DNA of 64,000 bases from Oryzomicrobium sp. (GTDB lineage: Bacteria; Pseudomonadota; Gammaproteobacteria; Burkholderiales; Rhodocyclaceae): positions 1 through 64,000 of the forward strand of contig NZ_JAJTBG010000006.1 in assembly GCF_021287045.1 (NCBI RefSeq), given 5' to 3'. Each line of letters starts with the position of its first letter. Position 1 is the first letter of the stretch. Positions 26,976 to 35,614 of the stretch are shown piece by piece. The translations under genes were made by a program, and so were the position numbers. Under the pieces are notes generated by a model. That model was not told the origin of the DNA, ran no database searches, and was given only the letters and a program-made list of their open reading frames with translations.

Positions 26976-27074
26976 GGTCTCCTCCGTTTATGCACGGTTG
27001 TTTTAGGCTGGGTTGGGGTTGAGGGTGCTGCGGGAACAACAGGTGCTACAGGTGCTACTGGTACTGCGAAAAAC

Positions 27075-27914
27075 TCAGGACGCCAGGGCGGCGGCGACGA
27101 GCAGGCGTTCGGCCCGGGCGATCACCGGGGCGTCGATCATGCGGCCGTCCACCACCGCGGCGCCGCCGCCGGCGGCCTCGGCCGCGGCGATCACCGCCTT
27201 GGCCCAGGCCACCTCGTCGGCGCTGGGGGTGAAGGCCTCGGTGACCGTGCCCACCTGGTTGGGGTGAATCAGCAGTAGGGCGCCGTAACCGTGGTTGCGC
27301 GCCCGGTTGGCGTAATAGGACAGAGCCTCGCCGTCGCCGATGGCGGTGAACACGCCATCCACCGGCAGGGGCAGGCCGGCGCGGCGGCTGGCCAGAACAA
27401 TCATGGCCCGGTAGGGCAGAAAGACCAGCTCTTCCCGGTCGCTCTCGTCCGGGGTCAGGCTCAAATCCACCGCCAGGTCGAGCTTGCCGAACACCAGGCG
27501 GGTCGTGCCCGGGGCGGCGGCGATCTCGGCCAGGGCGTCCATGCCGCGGCCGGTCTCGACGATGGGCAGCACCGGCTTGCCGCTGACCCGGTGGCAGTGG
27601 CTCACCGCGTCGGCGGTCTCGGCCTTGGGCAGGAGCAGACCGGCCACCCCCGGGTGGCGGCAGGCGGCCAGGTCGGCCTCCATCCAGGCGGTGCCGGTGC
27701 CGTTGATGCGCACCACCACGGCAGCCTGGGGATTGGCGTCGAGCCAGACGGTGAGCAGGCCCCGGGCGGTATCCTTGTCGGCGGGGGCCACCGCGTCCTC
27801 CAGATCGACGATCACCACGTCGGTGCCGCTGGCCAGGGCCTTGGCGATGCGCTCGGGGCGCGAGGCGGGGACGAACAGGAAGGTGCGGGCGTCGGCCAGG
27901 GAAGTCTTGAGCAT
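27075..27914 (-). CDS. CitE-like CoA lyase, probable (S)-citramalyl-CoA lyase
   Basis: 279 residues of the HpcH/HpaI-CitE TIM-barrel family. Seen: the N-terminal RTFLFVPASRPERIAKAL, VIVDLEDAVAPADK, VVRINGTGTAWMEADL, metal-ligand Glu in LPIVETGRGMDAL and metal-ligand Asp in VFGKLDLAVDL, and the FTAIGDGEALSYYANRARNHG segment. In itaconate degradation this enzyme (Ccl/RipC) splits (S)-citramalyl-CoA into acetyl-CoA and pyruvate. The family assignment is firm. The substrate is inferred from the neighbouring CoA-transferase and MaoC hydratase. It lies 24 bp after the CoA-transferase gene. Alternatives are malyl-CoA or beta-methylmalyl-CoA lyase. Confidence 0.85.
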   Translation of the reverse strand: MLKTSLADARTFLFVPASRPERIAKALASGTDVVIVDLEDAVAPADKDTARGLLTVWLDANPQAAVVVRINGTGTAWMEADLAACRHPGVAGLLLPKAETADAVSHCHRVSGKPVLPIVETGRGMDALAEIAAAPGTTRLVFGKLDLAVDLSLTPDESDREELVFLPYRAMIVLASRRAGLPLPVDGVFTAIGDGEALSYYANRARNHGYGALLLIHPNQVGTVTEAFTPSADEVAWAKAVIAAAEAAGGGAAVVDGRMIDAPVIARAERLLVAAALAS

Positions 27915-27938
27915 GGGGTTCTCCGGGTATCCAGGGGG

Positions 27939-29135
27939 TTAGACCACGCCCTTGGCGTGCAGGTCTGCGGCCCGCCCGGCAAAGCCCAGCTCGGCCAGGA
28001 TGGCGTCGGTGTGGGCGCCCAGGGCGGGGATCGGGTCCATGCGCGCCGGACGGTCCGGGCCGGTGCCCGGTGGGTAGAGGGCGGGCAGCGGGCCCACCGG
28101 CGAGTCCACCGTGGTCCAGCGGCCCCGGGCCTTGAGCTGGGGGTGCTCCCACAGGTCGGCCATGGTGTTGACGTGGGCGTTGGCGATGTCCGCCGCGTCG
28201 AGCTTGGCGATCACCGCCTCGGCGCTGCTGCCGGCGAACTCGGCCACGATCAGGTCGTGCAGCTCGGTGCGGTGGGCGGTGCGGGCGGCGTTGTCCACGA
28301 AGCGCGGATCGGTCTTGAGGTCGGGGCGCTCCAGCACCTTGTCGCAGAAGGTGGCCCATTCGCGCTCGTTCTGCAGGCCGAGCATGACGGTACGGCCGTC
28401 GCCGGCCTTGAACGGGCCGTAGGGGTAGATGGTGGCGTGGGCGGCGCCGGAGCGGCGCGGCGGCTGCTGGCCCTTGTAGGCGTAGTAGAGGGGAAAGCTC
28501 ATCCACTCCATCATGGTGTCGATCATCGCCACCTCGACGCGCCGTCCCCGGCCGGTGCGGGCCCGCTCCAGCAGGGCGGCGAGGATGCCCGAATAGGCGT
28601 ACATGCCGGCGGCGATGTCGGCCACCGAGATGCCAGACTTCACTTCTTCTTCCGGAGTGCCGGTCACCGAGAGGAAACCGCCCTCGCTCTGGATCAGCAG
28701 GTCGTAGGCCTTCTTCTCAGTGTAGGGGCCACCGTCGCCGTAACCGGAGATATCGCAGACGATCAGGCCCGGGTACTTGGGCGACAGGGCCTCGTAGGAC
28801 AGCCCCAGGCGGGCGGCGGCGCCCGGCGCCAGGTTCTGCACCAGCACGTCGGCCTTGGCCAGGATGGCTTCGAGGATGTCCCGGGCCTCGGGCTGCTTGA
28901 GGTCGAGGCAGAGGCTTTCCTTGGAGCGGTTCACCCAGACGAAGTGGGAGGCCAGGCCATCGACGCGGCGGTCGTAGGCCCGGGCGAAATCGCCCACGCC
29001 GGGACGCTCGATCTTGATCACCCGGGCGCCCTGGTCGGCCAGGTGGCGGGTGGCCAGGGGCGCGGCGATGGCGTGCTCCAGGGAGACGACGGTGACGCCC
29101 TCGAGGGGCAGATTGGTTGCGGCGGTCATGGTCAA
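27939..29135 (-). CDS. Class III CoA-transferase, probable itaconate CoA-transferase
   Basis: 398 residues, CaiB/BaiF family. Seen: LEGVTVVSLEHAIAAPLATR, DQGARVIKIERPGVGDFARA, VWVNRSKESLCLDLKQPEAR, ISGYGDGGPYTEKKAYDLLIQ, and the MIDTMMEWMSFPLYYA segment shared by Ict/mesaconyl-type transferases. The predicted reaction in an itaconate pathway is itaconate + succinyl-CoA to itaconyl-CoA + succinate (Ict/RipA). Spacing is tight: 22 bp after the PrpD gene and 24 bp before the lyase. The family is certain and the substrate is inferred from operon order. Confidence 0.85.
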   Translation of the reverse strand: MTMTAATNLPLEGVTVVSLEHAIAAPLATRHLADQGARVIKIERPGVGDFARAYDRRVDGLASHFVWVNRSKESLCLDLKQPEARDILEAILAKADVLVQNLAPGAAARLGLSYEALSPKYPGLIVCDISGYGDGGPYTEKKAYDLLIQSEGGFLSVTGTPEEEVKSGISVADIAAGMYAYSGILAALLERARTGRGRRVEVAMIDTMMEWMSFPLYYAYKGQQPPRRSGAAHATIYPYGPFKAGDGRTVMLGLQNEREWATFCDKVLERPDLKTDPRFVDNAARTAHRTELHDLIVAEFAGSSAEAVIAKLDAADIANAHVNTMADLWEHPQLKARGRWTTVDSPVGPLPALYPPGTGPDRPARMDPIPALGAHTDAILAELGFAGRAADLHAKGVV

Positions 29136-29157
29136 TCCAGAAATACGGTGGAGCGGA

Positions 29158-30519
29158 TCAGAACAGGGAAGCGAGGGAAGAGGCGTCGTGCAGGCCCCAC
29201 ACCCGGGCGATCAGGGCGTTAGCTTCGGCCTCGCTGGCGGCGCCGGAGAAACGCGCCAGGCGGCGGGCCTTGTCCTCCAGCTCGGCGCGGGACAAGGGAT
29301 TGCCCGGGTCGCCCTTGGGCTCGTCCAGGGCGCCGCGCAAGGTGCGGCCATCCACGGTGGTGACCTCAACCCGGCCCAGCCAGCGGCGCGGGTAGGCCCC
29401 GTCCACTTCCGGGTCCAGCGCCATGCGCACCTTGGCGCGGAACTCGGCGACGCGAGGGTCGGTCAGGGCGTGGTCGCGGAATTCCTCCAGGCCGGCCTTG
29501 CCATGGACGGCGATCAGGCCGAGCACGGTGCCCATGGAAAACTTGGCCTGGTGCACCGTCACCGGCACGTCCACCGCGCCGAGCACGTCGATGGCGCCCT
29601 GGTGCACCCGGGCGGTGACGGCGGCGATGTCGGCGGCGGCCAGCCCCTCGCGCTGCATCAGGTCGAGCAGGGCGTCGGCGGCCGGGTGGGTGTGGCGGCA
29701 CGACGAGTGGAACTTGAACGAGGTTTCCAGCAGGGCCCAGCGGCTGCCCAGGCGATCCACCAGGCGGGCCGGGTCGGCGTCCGAGGACATGCCGGCGGCC
29801 AGGCCCTGGGCGCCTTCGAGAATGCGCCGGGCGCCGGTGACGCCGGACTTGGCCAGGTAGGCGGCGGCCAGGCCGTTGGCGGCAGCGTGGGCGGTGTGCA
29901 GTTGCTTGGAATCGGCGGCGTCGCGCAGGAATTCCCACAGGCCGGCGGCCTGGGTGCCGGCGGAGCCCAGAGCGTTCACCATTTGGGCCGGGGTCAGGTC
30001 GAGCAGGCGGCCCACGGCCACGGCGGCGGCCAGGGTGCCGACGGTGGCCGTGGTGTGGAAGATGCGGTAGTGGGAGCGACCGAGGAACTCGCCGATGCGG
30101 ATGCCGGCCTCGTAGCCGGCCACCGACGCGGCGATCAGCTCGGCGCCGCTCTTGCCCAGGTCCTGGGCCACCGCCAGGGCGGCGGGAAAGACCACGGTGG
30201 CCGGGTGCAGCACCGAGCTGTTGTGCAGGTCGTCCTGCTCCACCAGGTGGGACGAGGCGGCATTCACCCAAGCGGCGAAGAAGGCCGAACTGCGCGCGCG
30301 GCTAACCAGAATTTCGGCCGACCCAGTGGCCGGGCCCATGGCCCGGGCGAAGCCCTCGAACTGGGGAATCGGATGCAGGCCCTTGGCGGCCAGGGCCGAG
30401 GCGGCCCAGTCGAGGAACAGTTCCTCGGTGCGGGCGACCACCGCCGGGGGCAGCTGGTCGTAGCGCAGGCCGGCGACGAATTCGGCCAGTTCTTGCGTGT
30501 AGGCGCGGGGAGCGGTCAT
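29158..30519 (-). CDS. MmgE/PrpD family protein of the itaconate-type operon
   Basis: 453 residues. The MmgE/PrpD fold is evident from TQELAEFVAGLRYDQLPP, WVNAASSHLVEQDDLHNSSVLHPATVVFPAALAVAQ, ALGSAGTQAAGLWEF and FKFHSSCRHTHPAADALLDL. Family members are 2-methylcitrate dehydratases, cis-aconitate decarboxylases and related (de)hydratases on methylated tricarboxylic or dicarboxylic acids. A PrpD-like gene sits at the same place in the Pseudomonas aeruginosa itaconate cluster (from memory). Its own reaction is not established. It may act on a related acid such as mesaconate, citramalate or cis-aconitate. Confidence 0.85.
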   Translation of the reverse strand: MTAPRAYTQELAEFVAGLRYDQLPPAVVARTEELFLDWAASALAAKGLHPIPQFEGFARAMGPATGSAEILVSRARSSAFFAAWVNAASSHLVEQDDLHNSSVLHPATVVFPAALAVAQDLGKSGAELIAASVAGYEAGIRIGEFLGRSHYRIFHTTATVGTLAAAVAVGRLLDLTPAQMVNALGSAGTQAAGLWEFLRDAADSKQLHTAHAAANGLAAAYLAKSGVTGARRILEGAQGLAAGMSSDADPARLVDRLGSRWALLETSFKFHSSCRHTHPAADALLDLMQREGLAAADIAAVTARVHQGAIDVLGAVDVPVTVHQAKFSMGTVLGLIAVHGKAGLEEFRDHALTDPRVAEFRAKVRMALDPEVDGAYPRRWLGRVEVTTVDGRTLRGALDEPKGDPGNPLSRAELEDKARRLARFSGAASEAEANALIARVWGLHDASSLASLF

Positions 30520-30654
30520 GGCGTGTCCTCGGGATCTTAGGGGTGTGGCATACGGGTTTGCACTCGGAGCGAGGAAGCTAAGACGAGGCGCGAAACCGCA
30601 AACAGTGGGTTAACGCGGCAAGGCAAAGCTGTCATCGCTTCGAGGGCGAAGCCG

Positions 30655-31851
30655 TCAGAACGAGCGCGGCAGACCCAGCAGGTGCTCGGCCACGTAGGAC
30701 AGGATCAGGTTGGTGGAGATCGGCGCCACCTGGTACAGGCGGGTCTCGCGGAACTTGCGCTCGATGTCGTATTCGCAGGCGAAGCCGAAGCCGCCGTGGG
30801 TTTGCAGGCAGGCGTTGGCCGCTTCCCAGGAGGCCTTGGCGGCCAGGTGCTTGGCCATGTTGGCGGCGGGGCCGCAGGCCAGGCCGGCGTCGAACTGGGC
30901 ACAGGCCCGGTAGCGCATCAGGTTGGCGGCCTCGATCTCCATGTGGGCCTCGGCCAGGGGGAACTGGACGCCCTGGTTCTTGCCGATGGGGCGACCGAAC
31001 ACCACCCGCTCGTTGGCGTACTTCACCGCCCGGTCCACGAACCAGTAGCCGTCGCCGATGCACTCGGCGGCGATCAGGGTGCGCTCGGCGTTGAGCCCGT
31101 CGAGGATGTACTTGAAGCCCTTGCCCTCTTCGCCGATCAGGTTCTCTTCCGGGATCTCCAGGTTGTCGAAGAACAGCTCGTTGGTCTCGTGGTTCACCAT
31201 GTTGGGGATGGGACGCACGGTCAGGCCGTGGCCGATGGCCTCGCGCAGATCGACGAGGAAGATCGACATGCCCTCGGTCTTCTTGGCGCACTGGTCCCGG
31301 GGCGTGGTGCGGGCCAAGAGGATCATGTAGTCGGAGTGCTGGATGCGGCTGATCCACACCTTCTGGCCGTTCACCACGTAGCGGTCGCCCTGCTTCACGG
31401 CGGTGGTCTTGAGCTGGGTGGTGTCGGTGCCGGTGGTGGGCTCGGTCACGCCCATGGACTGGAGGCGCAGCTCGCCGCTGGCGATCTTGGGCAGCAGCAT
31501 CTGCTTCTGGGCATCGGAACCGTGGCGCAGCAGGGTGCCCATGTTGTACATCTGGCCGTGCACCGTGCCCGAGTTGCCGCCGCAACGGTTCACCTCTTCG
31601 AGCACCACCGAGGCCTCGGTCAGGCCCAGGCCGGAACCGCCGTACTCCTCGGGGATCATGGCGGCCAGCCAGCCGGCTTCGGTCAGGGCGTTGACGAATT
31701 CCTCGGGGAAGCCGCGGGCCTCGTCCACCTTGCGCCAGTACTCGTCCGGATAGTGGCTGCACAGGTCGCGCACCGCTTCGCGGATTTCCATGTGGGTTTC
31801 GTTGAGGTTGAAGTTGAGGAAGGGGGTCATCGGGGCGCTCATTTCGGTCAT
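30655..31851 (-). CDS. Acyl-CoA dehydrogenase family protein
   Basis: 398 residues, standard acyl-CoA dehydrogenase length. The N-terminal helical domain includes LNETHMEIREAVRDLCSHYPDEYW. The FAD/substrate segment is LQSMGVTEPTTGTDTTQL and VVNGQKVWISRIQHSDYMILLART. The C-terminal half has LQTHGGFGFACEYDIERKFRETRLYQVAPISTNL. The usual catalytic Glu position near EYDIERKFRE appears to carry an acidic residue but needs alignment. It would oxidise an acyl-CoA to the 2,3-enoyl-CoA. A dehydrogenase occupies the same slot in known itaconate clusters with no firmly known role. It follows the hydratase gene by 103 bp. Confidence 0.88.
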   Translation of the reverse strand: MTEMSAPMTPFLNFNLNETHMEIREAVRDLCSHYPDEYWRKVDEARGFPEEFVNALTEAGWLAAMIPEEYGGSGLGLTEASVVLEEVNRCGGNSGTVHGQMYNMGTLLRHGSDAQKQMLLPKIASGELRLQSMGVTEPTTGTDTTQLKTTAVKQGDRYVVNGQKVWISRIQHSDYMILLARTTPRDQCAKKTEGMSIFLVDLREAIGHGLTVRPIPNMVNHETNELFFDNLEIPEENLIGEEGKGFKYILDGLNAERTLIAAECIGDGYWFVDRAVKYANERVVFGRPIGKNQGVQFPLAEAHMEIEAANLMRYRACAQFDAGLACGPAANMAKHLAAKASWEAANACLQTHGGFGFACEYDIERKFRETRLYQVAPISTNLILSYVAEHLLGLPRSF

Positions 31852-31954
31852 GTCGGCTGCCGCCTCTGGGCGGTCGGGATCTGTTGGGGTTGGGGTGTCG
31901 TCGTTATGCGTTGTTATGCGTCGTTACTCGTCGTTCTGGCCGGCAAGTCTTCGC

Positions 31955-32812
31955 TTACTCGGCAAACGTCACGTCGGCCTTCATCGTCAGCCGGCCGGCG
32001 CAGTCGGTCCACAGCTTGGCCTGGCCCGGGCCGGTGATCTCGCCGCAGACGTCGAAGGTCTGGTTGTCGTAGATCGGCCCCACGGCGCGGAAGGCAAAAC
32101 CGGTGACGCGCTTGCCCGGGTTGGCCTGCTGAAAGCCCTGCAACAGCAGGGTGGCGGTGAGGGGACCATGCACCACCAGGCCGGGATAGCCCTCTTCCTG
32201 GGTGACGTAGGGGTAGTCGTAGTGGATGCGGTGGCCGTTGAAGGTCAGGGCCGAGTAGCGGAACAGCAGCACGCTGTCAGGCTTGCACAGCTGGCGGAAC
32301 TGGCCGGGGGCGGCGGCCGGGGCCACCTCGCCGCCCGGGGGCGTGCCCTTGGGGGCCGGGTTGCGGTAGACGATGTCGTGCTCTTCTTCCACCGCCAGGC
32401 CGTTGGCGCCGGAAATGGCGTGGTGCACGGTGACGAACACCAGGTCGCCGGCCTTGCCGCTCTTGCGCTCGGCGCGGATCAGGCGGGAGACGCGGGTGAC
32501 GGCCTCGCCGACCATGAGGGGCTGGTGGAAGGTCAGGCGGCCGCCGGCCCACATGCGGTTGGGCAGCTCCACCGGAGGCAGGATGCCGCCGGCGGCGCCG
32601 CGGCGCGGGTGGCCGTCGGTGCCCAGTTCGGACTGGCGGGCGGCGGGGGTGAAATAGACCCAGTGCCACAGGGGCGGCAGCTCCCGCTCCGGCGCGGCGG
32701 GCCAGTCCAGGGTGGCGGCCAGGGCGATCACCTGGCGCGGGTCGATGCGATCCTCGCGGGTTTCGCTACGGCCGATCCAGTCGGCCAACGTGTCGGTGGC
32801 GGCGGTGCTCAT
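31955..32812 (-). CDS. MaoC-like hydratase, probable itaconyl-CoA hydratase
   Basis: 285 residues: a double-hotdog protein of the FAS1-like MaoC dehydratase family. The N-terminal half has DWIGRSETREDRIDPRQVIALAATLDW and LPPLWHWVYFTP. The C-terminal half carries the hydratase-2 catalytic region FRYSALTFNGHRIHYDYPY, with the Asn-His-Arg-Ile-His-Tyr-Asp core, followed by EGYPGLVVHGPL. Closest named types are itaconyl-CoA hydratase (Ich/RipB) and mesaconyl-C4-CoA hydratase, which share these motifs. Predicted reaction: itaconyl-CoA + water to (S)-citramalyl-CoA. GAGGAG lies 7 bp before the ATG. It is the first gene of the operon, divergent from lysR. Confidence 0.87.
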   Translation of the reverse strand: MSTAATDTLADWIGRSETREDRIDPRQVIALAATLDWPAAPERELPPLWHWVYFTPAARQSELGTDGHPRRGAAGGILPPVELPNRMWAGGRLTFHQPLMVGEAVTRVSRLIRAERKSGKAGDLVFVTVHHAISGANGLAVEEEHDIVYRNPAPKGTPPGGEVAPAAAPGQFRQLCKPDSVLLFRYSALTFNGHRIHYDYPYVTQEEGYPGLVVHGPLTATLLLQGFQQANPGKRVTGFAFRAVGPIYDNQTFDVCGEITGPGQAKLWTDCAGRLTMKADVTFAE

Positions 32813-32913
32813 CTTGTCTCCTCGGTCCTGCTGGCCCCGGTCCGGGGCGCGGTGTGGGACGCATCATCGCCGCGGCCCCCTGCCGCTACAATTCACCATT
32901 TCGAGAGCCTGCC

Positions 32914-32928
32914 TTCGGCATTGCCGAA
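32914..32928. promoter_or_regulatory. LysR-type operator (perfect 15-bp palindrome)
   Basis: TTCGGCATTGCCGAA is a perfect dyad of 7-bp arms around one base and contains the T-N11-A core expected for LysR regulators. It lies in the 154-bp gap between the divergent hydratase operon and lysR, 39 bp from the lysR start codon. It is probably the recognition site for the adjacent LysR protein. Confidence 0.75.
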
Positions 32929-32966
32929 TCGCAGTGCAACATCGCCCGCTGCTTTCCGGATTCGCC

Positions 32967-33935
32967 ATGCACTTCGACCTGACCGACCTGCGCCTGTTCA
33001 TCCACGTCGCCGAGAGCAAGAGCCTGACGCGGGGCGCCGAGCGCAGCCACCTGTCCCTGCCCGCCGCCAGCGCCCGGGTCAAGGAACTGGAAAACCAGGC
33101 CGGGGTGCGCCTGCTCTACCGGGCGCCCCGGGGCGTGGCCCTGACCCCGGCGGGGCAGAGCCTGCTCCAGCACGCCCGCATCCTGCTCGCCCAGATCGAA
33201 TACCTGAAGGGCGACCTGCAACGCTTCGGCGAAGGGGTCACCGGCCACATCCGGGTGTTCGCCAACACCACCGCGGTCACCGAATTCATGCCCGAGGTGC
33301 TGGCCACCTTCCTCAACGACCACCCCCAGGTGGACGTGGACCTGCAAGAGCGCCTCACCGGCGAGATCATCCGCGGCGTGCTCGACGGCACCACCGACCT
33401 GGGCATCGTCTCCGGCCCGATCGACGACGCCGGGCTGGAAAAGCACCACTTCTCCACCGACCGGCTGGTGCTGGCGTTGCCCCTGGGCCACCGCCTGGCC
33501 GGCGCCGGCAAGGTGCATTTTGCCGACACCCTGGAGGACGATTTCATCGGCCTGCACGAGGGCAGCACCTTGCAGACCTTCCTCAACCAGCTGATGCGCG
33601 ACGTGAAGCGCCAACTGCACATCCGCGTCCAGGTCAGCAACTTCGAATCCCTGTGCCGCATGGTGGAGGCCGGGGTGGGCATCGGCGTGGTGCCCGAATC
33701 GGCGGGCATCCGCCACAGCCGGACGATGAAGCTGGTGCTCAAGGAGCTGGACGAGCCCTGGGCCCTGCGCGAGCGCTACGTGCTGACCCGCCAGGGCGCC
33801 GCCCTGCCCAGCTTCACCCAGGCCCTGATCGACACCATCCTGCGCCTCAACCGGACCCTGGCCGCCCCCGGCGGCACGGCCCCGGCGGTCGCCAAGGCCA
33901 AGCCGCCGCGCCGCCCCAAGGCCGCCAAGGCCTGA
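32967..33935 (+). CDS. LysR-family regulator of the itaconate-type operon
   Basis: 322 residues from the ATG at 32967; upstream in-frame sequence is not LysR-like. The N-terminal winged helix-turn-helix reads FDLTDLRLFIHVAESKSLTRGAERSHLSLPAASARVKELE. The C-terminal effector domain has VRVFANTTAVTEFMPEVLATFL-like periplasmic-binding topology (GHIRVFANTTAVTEF, GIVSGPIDDAGLEKHHF, ESLCRMVEAGVGIGVVPES). The last 25 residues are Lys/Ala/Pro-rich. Divergent position next to the hydratase gene and a palindromic site between them indicate autoregulation plus activation of the operon, with itaconate or itaconyl-CoA as likely inducer. A LysR gene (RipR/ItcR type) is divergent in the Pseudomonas cluster as well. 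Confidence 0.9.
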   Translation: MHFDLTDLRLFIHVAESKSLTRGAERSHLSLPAASARVKELENQAGVRLLYRAPRGVALTPAGQSLLQHARILLAQIEYLKGDLQRFGEGVTGHIRVFANTTAVTEFMPEVLATFLNDHPQVDVDLQERLTGEIIRGVLDGTTDLGIVSGPIDDAGLEKHHFSTDRLVLALPLGHRLAGAGKVHFADTLEDDFIGLHEGSTLQTFLNQLMRDVKRQLHIRVQVSNFESLCRMVEAGVGIGVVPESAGIRHSRTMKLVLKELDEPWALRERYVLTRQGAALPSFTQALIDTILRLNRTLAAPGGTAPAVAKAKPPRRPKAAKA

Positions 33936-34044
33936 CCGGAAACCCAAGCGGGGCGCGGACCTTCAGCCCCCCTGCCCGGAGCGCCGCGCGGGGCGTGGAG
34001 TTCCGGACCACCTGGCTGGAAACGCCCGACTGGCGCGGGGTTCC
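33934..34044 (+). repeat. Two direct copies of the dispersed CTGGCGCGG repeat
   Basis: Copy one (33934-33966) contains CCGGAAACCC and then GGGCGCGGACCTTCAG, starting at the lysR stop codon. Copy two (34014-34044) contains CTGGAAACG and then ACTGGCGCGGGGTTCC. Both share the layout C-N-GGAAA, 8-11 bp, then TGGCGCGG or GGGCGCGG and a T-rich tail, as seen in the other intergenic copies. Confidence 0.65.
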
Positions 34045-34160
34045 AACCCGGGCCTTTGAGCCCTCCCCCGCCAGCGCCGGCGCCCCGGCACAGGAGTACA
34101 CTGGCGCCCATCCCCCGGGCCCGGCCCGGGCCTGCCGTCCGCCCCCCGCCTGTCCGCACC

Positions 34161-35522
34161 GTGCCCCACTCCGCTTTCGGCCGTCCGGCCGCCGCCTGCC
34201 GCAACTCCCGCAACTCCTGCCTTTCCCTCGTTGCCCCCGCGCCCCTGCTGCGCCGCCTGCCCCTGCTGCTGGCCCTGGGCCTGGCCGCCTGTGCCTCGTC
34301 GCCCCCGGCGCCGGTGGTGACGCCGGGCCGCCCTGCCACGCCGCCGGCTGCCAGCGCCCCCACCCCCGCTCCGGTATCGGGCGCCAGCGTTACCCCGGTG
34401 CAGCCGCCGCCGGCAGTGAGCGCCGTGCCCCTGCCGCCGCCCCCCGCCACCTCCGTGCCGGCCGTGCCCGCCGTACCGCCGCCGGACCCGGCGACCCTGG
34501 AACGGGAAGCCCGGGCCCAGGCGCTGCGCCTGCTGCCGGCGGGCATCGCCGACCGGCCCGGCTGGGCCGGCGACATCGCCGCCGCCCTGGTGGCCCTGCG
34601 CCTGCCGGCCAACCCGGCCAACCTCTGCGCCACCATCGCCGTGATCGAGCAGGAATCGAGCTTTCAGGCCGACCCGGCGGTGCCCGGGCTGAACAGGATC
34701 GCCTGGAAGGAAATCGAGGTGCGGCGCAGCCGCTACGGCATTCCCAAGCTGGTGCTGGACGCCGCCCTGGCCAAGACCTCGCCGGACGGGCGCAGCTACA
34801 AGGCGCGTATCGACGCCCTGAAGACCGAGCGGCAGATGAACGAGCTGTTTTCCGACATGATCGCCGAGCTGCCCGCCGGCCGGACCCTGCTGGCCGACTA
34901 CAACCCGGTGCGCACCGGCGGGCCGATGCAGGTCAGCGTCGAGTTCGCCAAAACCCAGGTGCGCGAGAAGCCCTACCCCTACGCCCGCCCAGGCATGGAC
35001 GTGCGCCGCGAGGTGTTCACCCGGCGCGGCGGGGTGTATTTCGGCATGGCCATCCTGCTCGACTACCCCGCGTCCTACACCCAGGCGGTCTACCGCTTCG
35101 CCGATTTCAACGCCGGGCGCTACGCCAGCCGCAACGCCGCCTTCCAGGCCGCCGTGGCCAAACTGGCCGGCAAGCCCCTGGACCTGGACGGAGACTTGCT
35201 GCGCTACGACAAGGGCCAGCCGTCCGCCACCCCCAGCGCCACCCGCAACGCCCTGGTCGGCCAGGCCCGGCGCCTGGGCATGAATGCCGCCGCCATCGAC
35301 CGGGACCTGGCCCTGGAAAAGACCTACGGCTTCGCCCAGACCCCTCTCTACCAGCGGGTCTACGCCCTGGCCGACCAGGCCGCCGGCCGCCCCCAGCCCC
35401 GGGAGGCCCTGCCGCGCATCGACCTGAAGAGCCCGAAGATCCAGCGCAAGCTCACCACCGAATGGTTCGCCCGCCGGGTGGACGGCCGCTATCAGCAATG
35501 CCTGGCGCGCAGCCAGGCGTGA
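34161..35522 (+). CDS. DUF1615 family lipoprotein
   Basis: 453 residues from the GTG at 34161; a TTG at 34056 would add 35 Pro-rich residues. A hydrophobic segment ends in the lipobox LAAC (Cys44), then a Pro/Ala-rich linker of about 70 residues. The conserved body (ALRLPANPANLCATIAVIEQESSFQADPAVPG, ADYNPVRTGGPMQVSVEFAK, RRGGVYFGMAILLDYPASY, RFADFNAGRYASRNAAFQ) matches the DUF1615 family. The IEQESSF motif recalls the catalytic Glu region of lytic transglycosylases, so peptidoglycan binding or cleavage is conceivable but unproven. It is probably attached to the inner face of the outer membrane. Confidence 0.8.
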   Translation: MPHSAFGRPAAACRNSRNSCLSLVAPAPLLRRLPLLLALGLAACASSPPAPVVTPGRPATPPAASAPTPAPVSGASVTPVQPPPAVSAVPLPPPPATSVPAVPAVPPPDPATLEREARAQALRLLPAGIADRPGWAGDIAAALVALRLPANPANLCATIAVIEQESSFQADPAVPGLNRIAWKEIEVRRSRYGIPKLVLDAALAKTSPDGRSYKARIDALKTERQMNELFSDMIAELPAGRTLLADYNPVRTGGPMQVSVEFAKTQVREKPYPYARPGMDVRREVFTRRGGVYFGMAILLDYPASYTQAVYRFADFNAGRYASRNAAFQAAVAKLAGKPLDLDGDLLRYDKGQPSATPSATRNALVGQARRLGMNAAAIDRDLALEKTYGFAQTPLYQRVYALADQAAGRPQPREALPRIDLKSPKIQRKLTTEWFARRVDGRYQQCLARSQA

Positions 35523-35614
35523 GGGCGGGATTCGTGGGATTCATTGAATTCACGGGATTTGCGGGCGCGGAACTCGCCGGGTTCATGCCCACCCCATAGG
35601 CCAGCACCACCGCC

